From assembly GCF_001025175.1 (NCBI RefSeq), contig NZ_AP012324.1, positions 124,001-188,000 on the forward strand: DNA of 64,000 nucleotides. The letters run 5' to 3'. The DNA is from Bifidobacterium breve DSM 20213 = JCM 1192. GTDB lineage: Bacteria; Actinomycetota; Actinomycetes; Actinomycetales; Bifidobacteriaceae. The notes beneath the pieces were generated by a model. It worked only from the letters and a program-made list of their open reading frames with translations, made no database searches and had not been told where the DNA came from. The position numbers and the translations under genes were made by a program. Of this stretch, positions 1 through 7,433 are shown piece after piece. Position 1 is the stretch's first letter. Every line of letters begins with the position of its first letter.

Positions 1-1
1 G

Positions 2-793
2 TTCGACTCCTTCACGCCGTTTGCCTACACCGCCGTGCTGTTTGCGGTTTCCGGCATCCTGACCGTGATCATGCTGCCCAAGGAGCCTTCCAGCCAGGAG
101 CAGCCACATCAACGATTCGAGTCGAGCCAGGTGTTTGACCAGCTGCGTCCGCCGGCACATGCGCCTGCATTCGCCCGTGTGTTCGCCGCTCGCGTGTGCA
201 TGATGACGGGCGTTGGACTGACCGGGGTCTTTCTGTGGTATCTCGTGCGCTTTTGGGTGTATGGCAAGGCTGTGGTGTTCACTTCCGCGCCATTGACCAT
301 TCCCGCGGGCCTCCTCATCGCCGGCATGGCCGCGGCAACGCTCATCGGTGCTGCGCTCGCGTCCTGGGCCGCTGGGCCGATCTCCGAGAAGATCGAGGAA
401 CGGAACATCGCCACCACTGCAGTGGTGGCGGCATCCTGCCTGCTGTATGCCATCGGCGTGGCGGTGGCATGGGGGCTCGGCGTCTGGTCCACCGGCACGG
501 CACGCGAAAACGGCATGCTGCTCTTCGCGCTGATCTCCGGATTCGCCTTCGGCGTCTACGATGCGTTAGGCCTTGAACTGGTAATGAATGCCCTACCCGA
601 TCCGCGCAACGCCGGTCATGATCTTGGCATCTATGCACTGGCCAATTCGGTCGGACTGGCGCTCGCCGCCATTATCGGAGCCGTGCTGGTCAGCGCATTT
701 GCGAGCAGCTTCGGCTACTACCTGCTGTTCCCCTCCGCCATCGTCATGGTGTTCCTCGCCGGAATCATCACGCTCTCTTCCAAGGCAGAGTAA
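2..793 (+). CDS. MFS transporter, C-terminal part (5' end outside window)
   Basis: The reading frame is open from base 2, so this is the C-terminal 263 residues of a longer protein whose start lies upstream. It is strongly hydrophobic, with about six membrane-spanning segments separated by short loops and a typical MFS half-repeat pattern, including an ALANSVGLALAAI helix near the end. A LacI-type regulator gene follows 69 bases downstream on the same strand, which suggests a sugar transporter with its local regulator. The substrate cannot be read from the fragment. The membrane-transporter call is firm and the sugar specificity is inference. Confidence 0.8.
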   Translation, partial: FDSFTPFAYTAVLFAVSGILTVIMLPKEPSSQEQPHQRFESSQVFDQLRPPAHAPAFARVFAARVCMMTGVGLTGVFLWYLVRFWVYGKAVVFTSAPLTIPAGLLIAGMAAATLIGAALASWAAGPISEKIEERNIATTAVVAASCLLYAIGVAVAWGLGVWSTGTARENGMLLFALISGFAFGVYDALGLELVMNALPDPRNAGHDLGIYALANSVGLALAAIIGAVLVSAFASSFGYYLLFPSAIVMVFLAGIITLSSKAE

Positions 794-812
794 CAGCGCG
801 ATAAACCGGTTC

Positions 813-847
813 GAGTACACTGGTCGTCAGTAATCCAGCTAGTACTC
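813..847. promoter_or_regulatory. Inverted repeat upstream of the LacI gene
   Basis: The arms GAGTAC and CTGG (813-823) pair with CCAG and GTACTC (835-847). The repeat lies between the MFS gene and the LacI gene and ends 15 bases before the LacI start. It could be an autoregulatory operator or an mRNA hairpin, and there is no T-tract to make it a terminator. Confidence 0.4.
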
Positions 848-862
848 ACGGGGGAGCAAACC

Positions 863-1915
863 ATGGTCGGTATGCGCGACGTAGCCAAAACGGCAGGAGT
901 GTCGCTCAGCACCGTTTCGCTGGTGGTCAATAACACCGGCTATGTCTCGGACGATATGCGCGCCAAAGTCGAGGCCGCGATGCGCCAGCTCAACTATATT
1001 CCCAACGAGCTGGCCCGCAATCTGTACCGCAATCGCACCAACACCATCGGTGTGATTATGCCGACTATCGCCCACCCGTTCTTCGCCACGCTCACTGCGC
1101 ATCTGCAGCGTGAGTTCGCCGCGCGCGACCTCAAAACCCTATTGTGTTCCATCGCTGATGCAGACAAAGGCGAGGGTGAATATGTCGACATGCTGCAGCG
1201 GCACATGATGGACGGCATCGTCATGGCGGCCCACACCGAGCATCCGGGCGGCTACTGGACATCCATTCATCGTCCGATTGTTGCTTTTGATCGCACGTTG
1301 GGCGAGGGTGTTCCGGCCGTTCGATCCGATCATGAACAGGGCGGCCGGCTGATTGCCCGTCAGCTCATCGATTCCGGAGCGCGTCATGTGGTGCTCGTCG
1401 GTGGTCCGCGCTCCCAGTTCGCGGAAGCCACCACGTTCCCCACGATTCGCTATCATCTCACCGTTGAACGGATGCTGGCTGATGCCGGCATTGCCTGCGA
1501 TTACGTGGAAGCCGGCATTGTGGCCGATATTTGCGCACACGAGGCCACCGCCCGTGCCATCTTTGAGAGATATTCCGATGTCGATGCCATCGTCGGATCG
1601 GACCTGGTGGCATCCGTGGCGTTGCAGGAGGCGCTGCGCCGAGGAATTTCAGTTCCCCGCGATCTGCAGATCATCGCCTACGACGGCACCTTCATGGCCG
1701 AGACCGCCGGCATGCGCCTGACCGCGGTGCGGCAGGATTTCCCCGCCGTCGCCGCCGCCCTCGCCTCCCGCATGGACTCCCAAATCGCCGCCGATAACGG
1801 AACCACGAGTGCCGCTGCAGCTGAGGGCGGGAATGCAGTTGCGGCCAATGGCGGCCAGTCTACTTCCGAAGACATCATCTCCGTAACCCTCATCCCCGGA
1901 GAGACTACCCGGTAG
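863..1915 (+). CDS. LacI-family transcriptional regulator
   Basis: A 350-residue protein. The N-terminal LacI helix-turn-helix is clear (MRDVAKTAGVSLSTVSLVVNN, roughly residues 4-24) and is followed by the hinge and a periplasmic-binding-protein-like effector domain (about residues 60-310) with the usual GSDLVASVAL and IIAYDGTF segments. The last ~40 residues are low-complexity Ala/Gly/Asn. The start was chosen at the ATG behind GGGGGAGC; a second ATG nine bases on is an alternative. It probably controls the MFS gene just upstream and perhaps itself through the inverted repeat at 813-847. The effector sugar is unknown. Confidence 0.9.
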   Translation: MVGMRDVAKTAGVSLSTVSLVVNNTGYVSDDMRAKVEAAMRQLNYIPNELARNLYRNRTNTIGVIMPTIAHPFFATLTAHLQREFAARDLKTLLCSIADADKGEGEYVDMLQRHMMDGIVMAAHTEHPGGYWTSIHRPIVAFDRTLGEGVPAVRSDHEQGGRLIARQLIDSGARHVVLVGGPRSQFAEATTFPTIRYHLTVERMLADAGIACDYVEAGIVADICAHEATARAIFERYSDVDAIVGSDLVASVALQEALRRGISVPRDLQIIAYDGTFMAETAGMRLTAVRQDFPAVAAALASRMDSQIAADNGTTSAAAAEGGNAVAANGGQSTSEDIISVTLIPGETTR

Positions 1916-1930
1916 CTGTATCGTGGCTTT

Positions 1931-2043
1931 TTCCCCATCCTCCCGATGAGAGGAGCTGTCTCACCACGACGGAAGCCGTGACGTTCTCCATCGTGGCTTC
2001 CTCTCCGAGGGGGAGCTGTCGCCGTAGGCGACTGAGGGGAGTT
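1931..2043. repeat. REP-like palindromic intergenic repeat
   Basis: This stretch carries the window's common intergenic motif (TCTCCGAGGGGGAGCTGTCGCC followed by GACTGAGGGG) and two nested inverted repeats, for example GGAAGCC (1971-1977) with GGCTTCC (1995-2001). It sits at the 3' end of the LacI gene and could act as a transcription terminator or mRNA stabiliser. Related copies occur at 4341, 7255, 21735, 27848, 35321, 38141, 39303 and 49950. Confidence 0.6.
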
Positions 2044-2083
2044 CGGCAGAACTACTTGGTAACCGATTTGCGGTGCAATCTTG

Positions 2084-2552
2084 TCAGTATTTGGCGGGTT
2101 AACTTCGCTGGGGAAGCGGCCGGCGAAGCCAAACTGCCAGTTACTGGTGGTTTTGCTCCGCTGGCGCGTTGTTAGCGGTGCTTCTTTACCAGCTCTTGGC
2201 GGGATAGCTCCGCTGAGGAGCTGTCAGCGGTGCAAAACTTCCAGTTATTGGTAGTCTGGCCTCATTGAGTATTAGTAAGCGGTGTAGAGCTGCCAGCTAC
2301 TGGTGGTTTTGCCCCGCTGAGGGGTTGTGGATGGTGCGGAGCCCCCATGTACTGGTGGTTTTGCCCCGCTGAGGGGTTGTGGATGGTGCGGAGCCCCCAT
2401 GTACTGGTGGTTTTGCCCCGCTGAGGAGCTGTCAGTGGCACGAAGTTTCCAGTTACTGGTGGTTTTGCGTCGTTGAGGGGTGCTGAGCAACGCTTTTATG
2501 CCAATTGCTGGCGATTTTGCGCCGCACAGGGCATACATGCCGTCCACAATGT
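2084..2552. repeat. Array of nine degenerate 52-bp tandem repeats
   Basis: Units begin with CCAG, CCAT or CCAA at 2137, 2189, 2241, 2293, 2345, 2397, 2449 and 2501, an exact 52-base step each time. A more diverged first unit starts near 2084. The core reads CCAGTTACTGGTGGTTTTGC followed by CCCCGCTGAGGGG, a small hairpin. Units at 2293, 2345 and 2397 are nearly identical, while the outer ones are degenerate. 52 is not a multiple of three, so the array is not coding. The spacing has no variable spacers, which excludes CRISPR. Confidence 0.85.
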
Positions 2553-2645
2553 GAACCCTTGCTGGATTAGTGAGATGACCGAACCTATGTTTACATTCCA
2601 GTTCGGGTCGAACGGCCCGAGAAGATACCGAAAGGAGGCCACGCG

Positions 2646-2714
2646 ATGACTGGATTCAATGTTTCTGCGTCTGTATCCGCACGAATTATTAGCCCGTCTT
2701 CGCTGGCGGACTAA
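2646..2714 (+). CDS. Putative 22-residue leader peptide
   Basis: An ATG follows a strong ribosome-binding site (AAAGGAGG, 8 bases upstream) and opens a 22-codon ORF reading MTGFNVSASVSARIISPSSLAD before TAA. A strong terminator hairpin starts 19 bases after the stop codon, and the MHS transporter gene starts 146 bases beyond that. This is the arrangement of a transcription attenuator. The peptide is rich in serine (6 of 22) and has consecutive Ile codons, but no long run of one amino acid identifies the signal. It could also be a chance ORF, although the ribosome-binding site argues against that. Confidence 0.5.
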   Translation: MTGFNVSASVSARIISPSSLAD

Positions 2715-2732
2715 TTCGGCACTGATGCTTGA

Positions 2733-2807
2733 AGCCCCGTCAACGAAGGCAGGGCCAATCAAGCTGACACAATCGGCACGGCCCTGCATGATGCGGGGCT
2801 TTTTTTG
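2733..2807 (+). terminator. Strong two-part terminator/attenuator hairpin
   Basis: AGCCCCG (2733-2739) pairs with CGGGGCT (2794-2800), and inside it GCAGGGCC (2749-2756) pairs with GGCCCTGC (2780-2787). Eight T residues follow at once. It lies between the leader ORF and the MHS transporter gene, so unless it is conditional it would cut off transcription of that gene from an upstream promoter. Confidence 0.75.
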
Positions 2808-2952
2808 TTGCGCTCACAAGGCTTACGGCAAAATCCCGCAGACGGAAACGGTAGCGACGGTACTCGGCAACAACAGCAACAGAACAGCAAACCTCCCGCA
2901 GGCGTCAATCACCTGCCGATGAGAGTGAACAGAGAACACACAGGAGTTACCA

Positions 2953-4320
2953 ATGACTGCAACAGTCGAAGAGACTGGCCTGGGACAGGCGGCAAGTAAG
3001 GCCACTGCCATGGTTCGCGATTCGGTCAAGACCGTGATCGCTGCATCGATGGTTGGAACCGCCATCGAATTCTACGATTTCTACGCCTACGGCACTGCCG
3101 CGGCAAACTACTTCCCGCACATCTTCTTCTCCGACAAGGCCAACCCGACCGTCGCCCTGCTGATGAGCTTGCTGACCTTCGCCATCGCCTTCATTGCCCG
3201 CCCATTGGGCTCGCTGGTGTTCGGTCACTTCGGTGACCGTATGGGCCGCAAGACTACGCTGGTCGTCAGCCTCATGACCATGGGTGTCGGCACGTTCCTC
3301 ATCGGCTGCCTGCCCACCTATGACCAGGTCGGCGTCGCAGCAGTCGCCATCCTCTGCCTGCTGCGCTTCATCCAGGGCATCGGCCTGGGCGGCGAATGGT
3401 CCGGTGCGGCACTGGTCGCCACCGAGAACGCGCCTGAAGACAAGCGCGCGCTGTACGGCTCCTTCCCGGAGCTTGGCGCACCGATCGGCTTCTTCCTGTC
3501 CAACGGCACCTACTTCGTGCTCGAGTCCTTCAATGACCAGAGCGCGATGCTGGCGTGGGGCTGGCGCGTGCCGTTCCTGCTGTCCGCCATCCTCGTGATT
3601 GTCGGCCTCGTGGTCCGCGTTCACATGGAGGAGACCCCGATCTTCCGTATGGCCCAGGAGCAGAAGAAGGTCGTCAAGTCCCCGCTGACCGAGGTTTTCC
3701 GCAAGTCCTGGCGTCAGGTGCTGCAGGCCACCTTCCTCGTGGCCGTGACCTACACGCTGTTCTACACGCTCGCCACTTGGTCCCTTGCTTGGGGCACCAA
3801 GGACACCGCGAACGGCGGCGGCAGCCTCGGCTTCACCAACCAGGAATACCTGCTCATGCTCATGATCTCCATCTGCGTGTTCGCCCTGTTCATCGTGCTG
3901 TCCTGCCTGTACGCGGACAAGCTCGGCCGTCGTCGCGTGCTGACCTTCTCCTCCTGCGCACTCGTGGTGTTCGCCGTGCTGTTCCCGTTCCTGCTGGACG
4001 GACAGGTCGTCGGCCAGCACAACTTCTTCGCCAACATGGTGTTCCTGTGCGTCGGCTTCGCCCTGATGGGTATCGCCTTCGGCCCGATCGGCGCCTTCCT
4101 GCCTGAGCTGTTCGACGCCAACGTGCGCTACTCCGGCTCCGGCATCGGCTACAACCTGGCCGCCATCGTCGGCGCGGCCTTCGTGCCGACCATCGCCACC
4201 TGGCTCGCCCACAACTGGGGCGTCCACTCCGTGGGCCTCTACCTCGCTGTGATGGCCGTGTGCTGCTTGGTCTCCGTGCTCACCTGCAAGGAGACCAAGG
4301 ACGTTGACTTTACTAAGTAA
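2953..4320 (+). CDS. MHS-family MFS transporter (metabolite:H+ symporter)
   Basis: A 455-residue integral membrane protein with about 12 predicted membrane segments. The metabolite:H+ symporter signature is clear: GTAIEFYDFYAYG near residue 36, then the MFS loop motif GHFGDRMGRKT (about 92-102) and RFIQGIGLGGEWSGA. MHS relatives carry proline/betaine, alpha-ketoglutarate, citrate or shikimate with protons. The substrate here is unknown. The next genes are ilvC paralogues, so a branched-chain 2-oxo acid is a speculative possibility. The start follows CAGGAGTTACC. Expression may depend on the leader and terminator upstream. Confidence 0.85.
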   Translation: MTATVEETGLGQAASKATAMVRDSVKTVIAASMVGTAIEFYDFYAYGTAAANYFPHIFFSDKANPTVALLMSLLTFAIAFIARPLGSLVFGHFGDRMGRKTTLVVSLMTMGVGTFLIGCLPTYDQVGVAAVAILCLLRFIQGIGLGGEWSGAALVATENAPEDKRALYGSFPELGAPIGFFLSNGTYFVLESFNDQSAMLAWGWRVPFLLSAILVIVGLVVRVHMEETPIFRMAQEQKKVVKSPLTEVFRKSWRQVLQATFLVAVTYTLFYTLATWSLAWGTKDTANGGGSLGFTNQEYLLMLMISICVFALFIVLSCLYADKLGRRRVLTFSSCALVVFAVLFPFLLDGQVVGQHNFFANMVFLCVGFALMGIAFGPIGAFLPELFDANVRYSGSGIGYNLAAIVGAAFVPTIATWLAHNWGVHSVGLYLAVMAVCCLVSVLTCKETKDVDFTK

Positions 4321-4328
4321 AGTCAACG
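4302..4328 (+). terminator. Perfect 12-bp hairpin spanning the stop codon
   Basis: CGTTGACTTTAC (4302-4313) and GTAAAGTCAACG (4317-4328) form a perfect inverted repeat with a three-base loop. The stop codon of the MHS transporter (TAA, 4318-4320) lies inside the right arm. No long T-tract follows, so it may mark the transcript end or protect the mRNA 3' end. Confidence 0.5.
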
Positions 4329-4340
4329 GCTGGTTTCCTA

Positions 4341-4494
4341 CCCCTCACTCAGCTATCGCTTCGTTCGGGCGTCGCCTACAGACAGCCTAGTGGGCTGTTC
4401 GTAGGCGAAGGTGAGCCGAGAGGCGAGCAGACAGGCCGCGGACGGTAGTCCGTCCATAATTGCGGCCGAGCTGTTGCGGAGTGACTGAGGGGAG
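4341..4494. repeat. REP-like palindromic repeat with nested hairpin
   Basis: The outer parts are CCCCTCACTCAGC (4341) and GTGACTGAGGGG (ending 4494). Inside is a hairpin with arms TCGCCTAC (4372-4379) and GTAGGCGA (4401-4408), plus ACAGCC/GGGCTGT. It belongs to the same family as the other REP-like repeats in the window. Apart from this element and the C-tract that follows, I see no gene between 4321 and 4715. Confidence 0.55.
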
Positions 4495-4499
4495 TTCAT

Positions 4500-4509
4500 C
4501 CCCCCCCCC
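4500..4509. repeat. Ten-C homopolymer tract upstream of ilvC
   Basis: Ten consecutive C residues lie about 200 bases upstream of the first ilvC start, directly beside an AT-rich stretch (ATAACTGAATATCG). Such tracts slip during replication, and here a length change could alter promoter spacing. It is not in a coding frame. Confidence 0.7.
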
Positions 4510-4715
4510 ATAACTGAATATCGCCAAGTTCACAACGTGAAAAATCTCAATTCCACGAAGTGAACCCCTGCGAGGCTTTTCCGGTGCAACAGGACTAAAC
4601 CTGCATATCGGAAAAGCCCACAAGGAAAGCCACAACAGAATATCGCTCAGCGAAACCCCGCAGAGCACAAGAAAATTTCAACCCCATAAATAAACAAATA
4701 AAAGGAGCGCCGAAA

Positions 4716-5768
4716 ATGGCAGCAACTATCTGGTACGAGAAGGACGCCGATCTGTCCGTGTTCGATGGCAAGAAGGTGGCCATCCTGGGCTACGGTTCTC
4801 AGGGTCATGCCCACGCGCTGAACCTGCGTGACTCCGGTGTCGACGTGGTTGTCGGCCTGCGTCCGTCCTCCAAGTCCGTCGAGTTCGCCAAGGAGCAGGG
4901 CCTTGAGGTCAAGCCGGTTGGCGAGGCTGTCGCTGAGGCTGACGTTGTTATGATCCTTCTGCCTGACCAGTACCAGGCCAAGGTCTACGAGGAAGAAGTT
5001 GAGCCGAACCTGAAGCCGGGCGCTGCTCTGGCCTTCGCTCACGGCTTCAACATCCACTACGGCTACATCAAGCCGTCTGAGGATCACCCGGTCTTCATGG
5101 TCGCTCCGAAGGGCCCGGGCCACATCGTTCGTCGTGAGTACGCCGCTGGCCGTGGCGTTCCGGTCGTCGTCGCTGTTGAGCAGGACCCGGACGGCAAGAC
5201 CTGGCCGCTGTGCCTGGCTTACGCCAAGGCTCTGGGCGCTCTGCGTGCAGGCGCCATCAAGACCACCTTCACTGAGGAGACCGAGACTGATCTGTTCGGT
5301 GAGCAGGACGTCCTCATGGGCGGCATCAACCACCTGTGCGACCTCGGCTTCGACGTGCTGACCGAGGCTGGCTACCAGCCGGAGATCGCCTACTTCGAGG
5401 TCTTCCACGAGCTGAAGATGCTGGTCGACCTGGCTAACGAGGGTGGCCTGAACAAGGCTCGTTGGTCCTGCTCTGACACCGCTCAGTACGGCGACTACAC
5501 CTCCACCGTCATCACCGACGAGACCAAGAAGCGCATGCAGTACCAGCTCAAGCGCATTCAGGACGGCTCCTTCGCCAAGGAGTTCATGGACGACCAGGCT
5601 GCTGGCGCCCCGAAGTTCAAGAAGCTGCAGGAAGAGTTCTCTCACCCGCACCTTGAGACTGTTGGCCCGAAGCTGCGCGCTATGTTCTCCTGGAACAACG
5701 CCGAGGCCAAGGACAAGGATGAGGCTGAGTCCTTCAACGGCAAGATCGCTCGTACCCAGGTTCAGTGA
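4716..5768 (+). CDS. ilvC: Ketol-acid reductoisomerase, first copy
   Basis: A 350-residue, class I (short) ketol-acid reductoisomerase. This cytoplasmic NADPH-dependent enzyme converts 2-acetolactate or 2-aceto-2-hydroxybutyrate to the dihydroxy acid in valine, leucine and isoleucine synthesis. The Rossmann motif [17 protein letters not shown] is near residue 26, followed by the phosphate-binding region GLRPSSKS. The KARI metal-binding region includes ETDLFGEQ (about 188-195) and the C-terminal domain includes the [10 protein letters not shown] segment. The start follows AAAGGAGCGCC. A second copy, roughly 80% identical by eye, follows 427 bases downstream. Codon use is strongly biased, as in highly expressed genes. 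Confidence 0.97.
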   Translation: MAATIWYEKDADLSVFDGKKVAILGYGSQGHAHALNLRDSGVDVVVGLRPSSKSVEFAKEQGLEVKPVGEAVAEADVVMILLPDQYQAKVYEEEVEPNLKPGAALAFAHGFNIHYGYIKPSEDHPVFMVAPKGPGHIVRREYAAGRGVPVVVAVEQDPDGKTWPLCLAYAKALGALRAGAIKTTFTEETETDLFGEQDVLMGGINHLCDLGFDVLTEAGYQPEIAYFEVFHELKMLVDLANEGGLNKARWSCSDTAQYGDYTSTVITDETKKRMQYQLKRIQDGSFAKEFMDDQAAGAPKFKKLQEEFSHPHLETVGPKLRAMFSWNNAEAKDKDEAESFNGKIARTQVQ

Positions 5769-5798
5769 TTGCCGCCCCTGAAGGGGATTTAAGCTAGC

Positions 5799-5835
5799 AA
5801 ACCGCCGTCCCCGCCCATACGGGAGCGGCGGTTTT
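5799..5835 (+). terminator. Rho-independent terminator after first ilvC
   Basis: AAACCGCCG (5799-5807) pairs with CGGCGGTTT (5826 onward), followed by T residues. It separates the two ilvC genes into independent transcription units. Confidence 0.8.
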
Positions 5836-5847
5836 GTGTTGTTGCGC

Positions 5848-6005
5848 GCAGCGAATCATTCTCAATAACAACTATGCGCTGATTTCTTGCAGGCAAACGA
5901 ACACCGAATATGCAAGATCGTTGATATCTCAGCCTTTCCCCATATGTGCGATTGTGCGATTCTGTTCAAAAGGGTGCAGAGTTGTTATCGAGAATCGTTC
6001 TCTGC
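5848..6005. repeat. Inverted pair of 32-bp sequences between the ilvC genes
   Basis: The sequence at 5848-5879 and the reverse complement of 5974-6005 match at about 26 of 32 positions, with the core ATTCTC(A/G)ATAACAACT shared. Each copy is also partly self-complementary, for example GCAGAG with CTCTGC. The pair lies in the 427-base gap upstream of the second ilvC. The rest of that gap holds no gene I recognise. The pair may be regulator sites or ends of a decayed small element. Confidence 0.5.
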
Positions 6006-6195
6006 ATACGGCTGTCCATACTCCAATAGTGACCTAGCTCACGTTGTGGACTCCAGCGGGGCTGCGACGGCGTTCTCGGTAGGATTGATTTCGGTTTGAA
6101 GGACACAATCCTCGCAACACAGGACTTATCTGCACACCGTAGATACCCCGGCGCCCAGCGGCGCCACACCCCACTACTGAAAAGGAGTGCCAATA

Positions 6196-7248
6196 ATGGC
6201 AGCACAAATCTGGTATGAGAACGACGGCGATCTTTCCGTCCTCGAAGGCAAGAAAGTCGCAATCATCGGCTACGGCTCCCAGGGCCACGCCCACGCGCTG
6301 AACCTGCGCGATTCCAGTGTCGACGTGGTTGTCGGCCTGCGTCCGACCTCCAAGTCGGTTGATTTCGCCAAGGAGCAGGGCCTCGAGGTCAAGTCCGTGG
6401 CCGAGGCTTCCGCCGAAGCCGACGTGATTATGATTCTGGCCCCCGACCAGTACCAGCGCACCATCTGGGCCAACGACATCGAGCCCAACATCAAGCCGGG
6501 TGCCGCTGTCGCCTTCGCTCACGGCTTCAACATTCACTACGGCTACATCAAGCCCACCGAGGATCACCCGGTGTTCATGGTTGCCCCGAAGGGCCCGGGC
6601 CACATCGTTCGTCGTGAGTACGCTGCTGGCCGTGGCGTCCCGGTCGTCGTGGCCGTCGAGCAGGACCCGCGCGGTGACGGCTGGGCCCTGACCCTCGCCT
6701 ACGCCAAGGCCCTCGGTGCTCTGCGCGCCGGTGCCATTAAGACCACCTTCAAGGAAGAGACCGAGACCGATCTCTTCGGTGAGCAGAACGTGCTCATGGG
6801 TGGCGTGAACAAACTCGTCGAGATGGGCTTCGAGGTCCTCACCGACGCCGGCTACCAGCCGGAGATTGCCTACTTCGAGGTCTGCCACGAGCTCAAGATG
6901 CTCGTTGACCTGATGAACGAAGGTGGTCTGAACAAGGCTCGTTGGTCCTGCTCGGACACCGCCCAGTACGGCGACTACACCAACACCGTCATCAACGAGG
7001 ATTGCCGCAAGCGCATGGAATACCACCTGCAGCGCATCCAGGACGGCTCCTTCGCCAAGGAGTTCATCGATGACCAGGATGCCGGCGCCCCGCACTTCAA
7101 GGAACTGCAGGAGAAGTACTCCAACGAGCGTATCGAGACCGTCGGCCCGAAGCTGCGCGCCATGTTCTCCTGGAACAAGGACGGCGTCAAGGACGCCGAC
7201 GAGGCCAACTCCTTCACCGGCAAGATCGCCCGCGCCCAGGTACAGTGA
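6196..7248 (+). CDS. ilvC: Ketol-acid reductoisomerase, second copy
   Basis: A 350-residue paralogue of the preceding gene with the same domains: Rossmann [33 protein letters not shown] and [10 protein letters not shown]. Identity with copy one is highest in the cofactor-binding and metal-binding regions and lowest around residues 85-95 and 220-270. The ATG at 6196 follows AAAGGAGTGCC, matching the context of the first copy; the GTG at 6187 is inside the ribosome-binding site and is not a likely start. Terminators flank it on both sides, so it should be expressed separately from copy one. Both copies look intact. Confidence 0.97.
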   Translation: MAAQIWYENDGDLSVLEGKKVAIIGYGSQGHAHALNLRDSSVDVVVGLRPTSKSVDFAKEQGLEVKSVAEASAEADVIMILAPDQYQRTIWANDIEPNIKPGAAVAFAHGFNIHYGYIKPTEDHPVFMVAPKGPGHIVRREYAAGRGVPVVVAVEQDPRGDGWALTLAYAKALGALRAGAIKTTFKEETETDLFGEQNVLMGGVNKLVEMGFEVLTDAGYQPEIAYFEVCHELKMLVDLMNEGGLNKARWSCSDTAQYGDYTNTVINEDCRKRMEYHLQRIQDGSFAKEFIDDQDAGAPHFKELQEKYSNERIETVGPKLRAMFSWNKDGVKDADEANSFTGKIARAQVQ

Positions 7249-7254
7249 TTCTTC

Positions 7255-7368
7255 CTTGGCTCCCCTCGGGTGAGATGCGAACGGACAGCGAGCCGGCAAT
7301 CGCAGCCTTCATGCTGTCCGTGTTTGCAGGACGCTGGCGCGTAAGCGCCTGAGGGGGAGTCCCCCCAG
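7255..7368. repeat. REP-like palindromic repeat
   Basis: It begins TTGGCTCCCCTCGGGTGAG and ends CTGAGGGGGAGTCCCCC, with further partial inverted repeats inside (GGACAGC ... GCTGTCC). It occupies the gap after the second ilvC and just before the shared terminator. Confidence 0.55.
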
Positions 7369-7378
7369 TGCATACCAA

Positions 7379-7416
7379 AAGGCCGCCGCTCCGATTCATT
7401 CGGAACGGCGGCCTTT
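7379..7416. terminator. Bidirectional terminator between ilvC and the alpha-glucosidase
   Basis: AAGGCCGCCGCTCCGA and the facing TTCGGAACGGCGGCCTTT form a long GC-rich stem with A residues on one side and T residues on the other. Convergent genes end on either side, so it can serve both strands. Confidence 0.8.
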
Positions 7417-7433
7417 CGCTTATTCCAAGGGAT

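Noticed and set aside
2084-2552. Possible CRISPR array
   Set aside because: The units follow each other without unique spacers and no cas gene is in the window.
2947-4326. 459-codon minus-strand ORF opposite the MHS transporter
   Set aside because: Composition is His/Glu/Gln/Gly-rich without motifs, and it mirrors the high-GC codons of the transporter. The same holds for the long antisense ORFs at 31539-35138, 35674-37044 and 61262-61936.
6034-7299. 421-codon minus-strand ORF over the second ilvC
   Set aside because: It is the shadow of ilvC; an equivalent shadow lies over the first copy, and neither has a start signal.
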